From Neorhizobium vignae (GTDB lineage Bacteria > Pseudomonadota > Alphaproteobacteria > Rhizobiales > Rhizobiaceae), in contig NZ_JNNU01000018.1 in assembly GCF_000732195.1 (NCBI RefSeq), forward strand, positions 51,444 to 115,443: DNA of 64,000 nucleotides, given 5' to 3'. A program made the translations under genes and the position numbers. Shown here one piece after another: positions 59,781-64,000 of this stretch. The notes under the pieces are model-generated. The model was not told the DNA's origin. It saw nothing but the letters and a program-made list of their open reading frames with translations, and did not search any database. How positions within the stretch are numbered: position 1 is the stretch's first letter; each line of letters opens with the position of its first letter.

Positions 59781-61199
59781 ATGCATGAGACGAAGTTCCC
59801 TACCCCGCAAAAAGCAGCGGATCTTGAGTATGATGCCATTGTTTTGGGAGCGGGAGTTAGCGGCCTCGTTTCGGCTGCCGTGCTGGCCAACCAAGGATGT
59901 CAGAAAATCCTGATCGTCGATGAATACGGCCACATCGGCGGGAACCACATGGACTGGTCGACGAATGGATATACGTTCGACATAGGAAGCCTGATTTTCC
60001 AGGACGATTCCCCCCTGCTGACGCATTTTCCCGAACTCCTCCCTCTCTATGTGCCGATCGAGCCTCGCTGGGGCCGATTGAACCCCCAGAAAATGGTCAC
60101 GGACTATCCGATTTCACTTCGGGACGATATTTTGCGCGCCGGCGCCAAAGGGATGATGCGCATCTTCGGGTCGGTGTTCTATGCACGCCTGTTCCAGCGC
60201 GAAATGCGCAACGCGAGAGACTTTTCACGCTACTGGATCGGCGCCGAGCTTCTCCGACGGTCGGGCCTGGAATCCTATATGCGGAGGTTTTACGGGATTG
60301 CGCTTGATCAGATCGATATCGATCTCGCGAAAAAAAGGATGCTGTGGATCAGCGAACATGCCTCGCTGGGCAACCTCGCTCGTCGCCTTTTTCGTACCGC
60401 ACGCCAGGGCCCGACCAACAAGCAGCTGGCCCGCCCCAAATCCGGATTTGCGCCTCTTTACCGGCTCGCCCAGGAAAACCTGGAGAAACGAGGCGTGCAA
60501 TTCGCGCTGGGCGTCAAACCGGTCGCAATCGATCGATTGGAGAACGGATTCCGATTGAGGCTGGAGGACCGGGTGATTACCGCAGGTCGGCTGTTTTCGA
60601 CGATTCCGATCGAGCGGGTGCAGGCCCTGTGCGCGATCGAGCGACCGCACGTTCTCAATACCACCACCCTGATCAGCCTCTATTTCAGCTTCAGCGGAGA
60701 GCGTGGCTTTCAGCAGCCGATCGTCTACAATTTCTCGCATGATGGCGCATGGAAGCGGTTGACGGTCTATTCAGACTTCTACGGCCGGACCCACGGGCGG
60801 GAATATTTCGCGGTCGAAGTCGTTGCCGATCAACCGGATAGCCCGGTTGACGTGGCCGAATTGGATTTTCGCGCGCACGTTTCCGCGAACGGGCTGTTTC
60901 GAGGGGATCTGAAGCTCGAGGGCGCCCAGGTCCTGACCAATGCCTATCCCGTCTACAGCCGGGATGCCGCCCGCCAGGCCGATGAAGCCATCGCTGCCCT
61001 GCGTGCGTTCGGAATCCAGTCCTACGGACGCCATGGCGGGTTCAACTACCAGCCGACAGCACGTGTCTCCACCCTCGATGCGGAAGCCGCTCTCGGGTTC
61101 GAAAGGAAGGTCCCTCAGCCACCGGGAGCGATCGAAGCTTCTCCTGAGAGGGAGGCTGCACCGTCGCCGCTTCTGATATCCTCTCCCACAACCCCGTGA
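59781..61199 (+). CDS. FAD-dependent amine-oxidase/UDP-galactopyranose-mutase-like protein
   Basis: 472 residues. N-terminal dinucleotide motif AIVLGAGVSGLVSA (20-33), the second-strand acidic VDEYGHIGGN, and an FDIGS segment as in UGM and protoporphyrinogen-oxidase-like enzymes. The body is flavin-oxidoreductase-like up to about 440, then a Pro/Ser-rich tail. GGAGACC suits ATG 59781; an ATG 12 bases earlier is less well placed. In an EPS cluster, ring contraction of a UDP-sugar or oxidation of a sugar amine is plausible. Confidence 0.75.
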   Translation: MHETKFPTPQKAADLEYDAIVLGAGVSGLVSAAVLANQGCQKILIVDEYGHIGGNHMDWSTNGYTFDIGSLIFQDDSPLLTHFPELLPLYVPIEPRWGRLNPQKMVTDYPISLRDDILRAGAKGMMRIFGSVFYARLFQREMRNARDFSRYWIGAELLRRSGLESYMRRFYGIALDQIDIDLAKKRMLWISEHASLGNLARRLFRTARQGPTNKQLARPKSGFAPLYRLAQENLEKRGVQFALGVKPVAIDRLENGFRLRLEDRVITAGRLFSTIPIERVQALCAIERPHVLNTTTLISLYFSFSGERGFQQPIVYNFSHDGAWKRLTVYSDFYGRTHGREYFAVEVVADQPDSPVDVAELDFRAHVSANGLFRGDLKLEGAQVLTNAYPVYSRDAARQADEAIAALRAFGIQSYGRHGGFNYQPTARVSTLDAEAALGFERKVPQPPGAIEASPEREAAPSPLLISSPTTP

Positions 61200-61206
61200 G
61201 CCCCCT

Positions 61207-62283
61207 ATGCGGATCATGCATGTTCTGAACCACACCAGGCGACTGAATGGCAATGTGCATGCGGCCGTCGACCTCGCCTGCGCTCAGGTAAAGCTCGGCC
61301 ACACTGTCTGTATGGCAAGCGGTGGAGGCGATTTCGACGGATTGCTCGCCCGCAACAGGGTTGAAACGTTCCTCGTCGATCAGCAGAGAAAGCCTCTCAC
61401 CGTACTCAAGTCACTTTGGGCGCTGCGACGCCTGATCCGCGACTGGAAGCCGGATATCGTGCATGCGCATATGATGACGAGCGCTGTTCTTTCAGTCCCC
61501 GCCTGTCGTTTATCGTCGACGCCGCTTATTACTACCGTTCACAATGCATTCGAAAAAAGCGCAGTACTGATGGGGCTTGGCACATGCGTGATTGCGGTTA
61601 GCCAAGCCGTCGGACAGTCGATGCAGGAGCGCGGCATAGCGGCGTCGAAACTGCGCGTCGTTCTCAACGGCACAATCGGATCGGCTCGGTTCGAAGGGCG
61701 GGACAGGACGCCTGCGTCCCTTCGCAGTCCAAGCATACTTTTCGTGGGAGGGCTGCATCCCAGAAAAGGGCTACCCGACCTCCTGGAAGCCTTCCGCCTG
61801 GCGCACGAGGAATATCCCGACAGCCATCTTTATATCGCCGGCGGCGGCCCCTTCGAAGCCGCCTACCGGCAATTGGCCAGCGAAACGGGTTGCGCGAGCG
61901 CCATCACATTTGTCGGCGCCATCGACGAACCCTTTCCCTATATGTTAGGCGCCGACATCTTTGTGCTTCCTTCCCATGCCGATCCTGCTCCACTCGTCCT
62001 GTCGGAAGCGCGGGAGGCGGCCTGCGCGGTGATCGGCACGGACGTGGATGGAATCCCGCAGCTGCTCGGTTTCGGAGAGGCCGGGGTCTTGGTCCCACCG
62101 CGCGATCCGCAAGCCTTGGCAGCCGCTCTCTGCGACCTGCTGGCGGATCCCGAGCGGCTGGATATGTGGAAGGGACGGAGTCAGCTGCAGATCGACAATC
62201 TGACGATCGAACGTGTCGCCCGCGAGACGCTCAGCGTCTACAAGTCCGCCCTGTCGCCTGGCGCCGAGGTCGTCCCGGCCTAG
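61207..62283 (+). CDS. Glycosyltransferase family 4
   Basis: 358 residues. N-terminal MRIMHVLNHTRRLNGNVHAAVDLA, HAHMMTSAVLS and TTVHNAFEKS; donor domain FVGGLHPRKGLPDLLEAFRLA and LPSHADPAPLVLSEAREAACAVIGTDVDGIPQ (E-x7-E type). Follows the flavoprotein gene by 7 bases, so the two are probably co-transcribed. Convergent with the dioxygenase-like gene. Confidence 0.88.
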   Translation: MRIMHVLNHTRRLNGNVHAAVDLACAQVKLGHTVCMASGGGDFDGLLARNRVETFLVDQQRKPLTVLKSLWALRRLIRDWKPDIVHAHMMTSAVLSVPACRLSSTPLITTVHNAFEKSAVLMGLGTCVIAVSQAVGQSMQERGIAASKLRVVLNGTIGSARFEGRDRTPASLRSPSILFVGGLHPRKGLPDLLEAFRLAHEEYPDSHLYIAGGGPFEAAYRQLASETGCASAITFVGAIDEPFPYMLGADIFVLPSHADPAPLVLSEAREAACAVIGTDVDGIPQLLGFGEAGVLVPPRDPQALAAALCDLLADPERLDMWKGRSQLQIDNLTIERVARETLSVYKSALSPGAEVVPA

Positions 62284-62304
62284 TTGGCGACGGGACATAT
62301 CGGA

Positions 62305-63036
62305 TTAACCCCGGCCGAGCTGCCGCTTCAGGTAACTGTCGGCGTGCGGATCGGCATAATGGAACAGCGCCGTCGCCCGCACAGCGCCTTCGTCGACAGG
62401 CTCATTCGTGTGGATGCTGCGGTAGCCCCAGAAGAGATAGAGATTGCCCGGAACCAACGACACATGCTGCATGCCCTTTCCGCCGGACGCGCGGTTGCGC
62501 AGGATGCGCTGGGTGAGCGCATTGTCGAGGATGGCTTTGTCGGCGAGATTGAAGAGGTAATTCGATCGGATTCCGCGAGTATTGGGGATAATCAAGAAGT
62601 CGCCGCGCCTGCCGAATTTCGGGATTTCGATCGGTAGAAGCGCCGTGATCGCGTAGGAATCATAGTGAAAGATCAAGGAGTGTTCCGTCACGCTTTTGCC
62701 CGTAAGGCATCGAAGAATCTGATAGAATTTGACGTCAGGCGCAGGCCGGCCGAGACCGATGGAATAGAGGCGGGAAAAGAGAGCCTTGAATTCCGGGGAG
62801 TTGCCGAGGTCGTCGAGGCCCGATCCCGCCAGCCCATCGCTTTTCAGCGAAATCGTCTGGCGGCCCTCGCGCGTGATCGCGGAGGCGACAAAATTTTGCA
62901 TCCGGCTGAGATCTTCGGCTGCAAGGAAGTTGGGAGAGCAAAAAATCCCGTCTTTGTCGATCTGCCGAGCGATGTCACGAACGTCCCCATCCGATAGCGT
63001 AGACAGCCAGTATTTGGCATTGCTGAGACAAGACAT
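62305..63036 (-). CDS. 2-oxoglutarate/Fe(II)-dioxygenase-like (phytanoyl-CoA type) protein
   Basis: 243 residues. A metal site is visible: His124-x-Asp126 in IFHYDSYAI, distal His209 in GYRSIHTNEP, and Arg220 in VRATALFHYADP at the 2-oxoglutarate position. The jelly-roll segments RGDFLIIPNT and LVPGNLYLFWG fit the fold. Hydroxylates an unknown substrate, perhaps a sugar or acyl group of the EPS. GGAGCC before ATG 63036 supports this start; a TTG at 63198 would give a 297-residue form. Confidence 0.72.
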   Translation of the reverse strand: MSCLSNAKYWLSTLSDGDVRDIARQIDKDGIFCSPNFLAAEDLSRMQNFVASAITREGRQTISLKSDGLAGSGLDDLGNSPEFKALFSRLYSIGLGRPAPDVKFYQILRCLTGKSVTEHSLIFHYDSYAITALLPIEIPKFGRRGDFLIIPNTRGIRSNYLFNLADKAILDNALTQRILRNRASGGKGMQHVSLVPGNLYLFWGYRSIHTNEPVDEGAVRATALFHYADPHADSYLKRQLGRG

Positions 63037-63194
63037 GGCAGGCTCCGTATCAGCGTGGATCTGTTCCTGGTACGCATCAGGAAACACGAGGGGCAGGCGA
63101 TCAACCGGAAAACCGAACCGACTTGGCGCGGCGGCCGAAGCTGCCCTGCTGTCGATGCCGTCCGGCAACAACTGGCCGGGCCGGCGGTCGAGGC

Positions 63195-63359
63195 TCAATC
63201 GACCCTTCCGATGCGCAGCCGCCGCCTGGGCAAAGCCGGCAGCACGTGATCGTCCTGATGTTCTTCCAACGACAGCAGCGAGGCCTTCCGCTCCGGATCA
63301 AGCACCCGCCATTCTCTTTCAAGCCGCAGCCTGATGGATATCCAGATGTCGTTCGTCAT
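63195..63359 (-). CDS. Small hypothetical protein
   Basis: 54 residues, MTNDIWISIRLRLEREWRVL at the start, strongly charged and arginine-rich, no membrane segment. AAGGGTGAG precedes the ATG, and third positions are GC-biased like real genes here. No family recognised. Lies between the dioxygenase-like and the ExoX/SyrA-like genes on the same strand. Confidence 0.4.
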   Translation of the reverse strand: MTNDIWISIRLRLEREWRVLDPERKASLLSLEEHQDDHVLPALPRRRLRIGRVD

Positions 63360-63407
63360 GACTCACCCTTCGATCAGGAGAAAAATCGGTCATTCCAGGG
63401 AATCAAA

Positions 63408-63605
63408 CTAGGATGATTTCCGCTTGTACTCGGACCATGCCATGTAGAAGATACCAGCAAAATAGCCGGCCTGCATCAAAAGAAAGCAAACCGAAGTATA
63501 GACAACGGAACTCAGGAAACCACCTTGGTAATTATATGTGACTACACCAAGTATAATCGAGGCAATGGTCATCTGCGCCAACGCCGCTGGCGCCATCAAT
63601 TTCAT
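63408..63605 (-). CDS. ExoX/SyrA-like exopolysaccharide regulator, small membrane protein
   Basis: 65 residues: two transmembrane helices (about 7-26 and 30-54) and a short basic tail YKRKSS. Length, topology and the segment VCFLLMQAGYFAGIFYM resemble the rhizobial small EPS regulators (ExoX/SyrA, annotated as EPS production repressor). GAGGAAATCA before ATG 63605 decides the start; an ATG at 63629 lacks one. Such proteins act in the inner membrane and change EPS output post-translationally or through signalling. Confidence 0.6.
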   Translation of the reverse strand: MKLMAPAALAQMTIASIILGVVTYNYQGGFLSSVVYTSVCFLLMQAGYFAGIFYMAWSEYKRKSS

Positions 63606-64000
63606 TGATTTCCTCAAGAGCAAGCTCATGCGCGCCACTCGCTTCGCTGGCCTTCCTAATGCACCAACACGCCATTCAGGCCATTGACGTTTCACGGCTC
63701 ACCGTTTCCGCCCTTCGATGGGAAAGACGGGAATGCGCGTCCGCTTCGGAATTCGAAGCGAACAGCAAATCGCACCGGGAAGGAAGAAACTCTTTGTGAT
63801 GATGCATCTACGCCCAATGACGTAAATCCACGCCGGGGCCGTGACCGTGCCGGGGAACCGGGACGCCCGACGGACTTAGTTTTTATGGCAATGACTCGCC
63901 CGCTTTGCCAGATCAGTCGAGATCGTTAGGGCTGCAGGTGACCCGAGCCCGTAATCTTGCTCGCACACTGGTGCGTTGTGGCACAAGCGCCTTCACCCCT
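63606..64000. other. Terminal region without a supported gene
   Basis: About 395 bases. It must include the promoter of the ExoX/SyrA-like gene. Short open frames on both strands lack ribosome sites and family resemblance. I see no clear repeat or RNA. Confidence 0.5.

Noticed and set aside
1..64000. CRISPR arrays, insertion sequences, tRNA-linked islands
   Set aside because: No regularly spaced repeats, transposase-like frames or tRNA-like sequences were seen on reading either strand.

Overview
The window looks like part of a Rhizobiaceae-type alphaproteobacterial genome. It is GC-rich, carries a hybrid FixL/FixK oxygen-sensing pair with the complete fixNOQP-fixGHIS set, is dense in ABC uptake systems, and holds an ExoY/ExoF/ExoP-type exopolysaccharide (EPS) locus. 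I see no rRNA, tRNA, CRISPR array, transposase or phage gene. The genus cannot be fixed from the sequence alone.

Region 1 (1-11.1 kb): microaerobic respiration. fixK and a hybrid fixL with a fused receiver point right. fixS, fixI, fixH, fixG and fixP, fixQ, fixO, fixN point left. Perfect FixK/FNR boxes (TTGAC-N4-GTCAA) lie in front of fixN and of fixG. The fixG box directly abuts a 26-bp perfect inverted repeat. hFixL would sense O2, FixK would activate, cbb3 oxidase would respire at low O2, and FixGHIS would assemble its copper centre.

Region 2 (11.1-24 kb): transport and nucleobase metabolism. A polyamine-type ABC importer is divergent from an adenine-deaminase-like amidohydrolase and an old yellow enzyme. 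Next is a leftward operon of FecCD-type transport genes, two amidotransferase-like proteins and a small FmdE-like protein. Its binding-protein gene has lost its 5' end at a junction with a nucleoside deoxyribosyltransferase-like gene.

Region 3 (24-38.8 kb): probable ureide/hydantoin nitrogen scavenging. A GntR regulator is divergent from a second polyamine-type ABC operon with an Asp/Glu/hydantoin racemase and a GNAT enzyme. (S)-ureidoglycine aminohydrolase follows on the other strand. Then comes a peptide-type ABC operon with a racemase-family protein lacking both catalytic cysteines and an RpiR regulator. Both transporter operons have sigma-54-like -24/-12 elements, which fits nitrogen control. 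In the second, a palindrome lies just upstream and a further half-site lies inside the sigma-54 element.

Region 4 (39.4-63.6 kb): a Wzx/Wzy-type EPS locus. It has an ExoY-like priming transferase, five glycosyltransferase genes (one a GT4-GT2 fusion), a Wzy-like polymerase, a Wzx flippase, an ExoF-like export protein, an ExoP-like co-polymerase with a degenerate kinase site, a GH16 glycanase and an ExoX/SyrA-like small regulator. It also has an unusual set of redox enzymes: a di-iron hydroxylase-like membrane protein, a GMC oxidoreductase, a sugar SDR, a UGM/amine-oxidase-like flavoprotein and a 2OG-Fe(II)-type dioxygenase. This set suggests a decorated polymer or lipid carrier different from succinoglycan, and is the best candidate here for an undescribed system.
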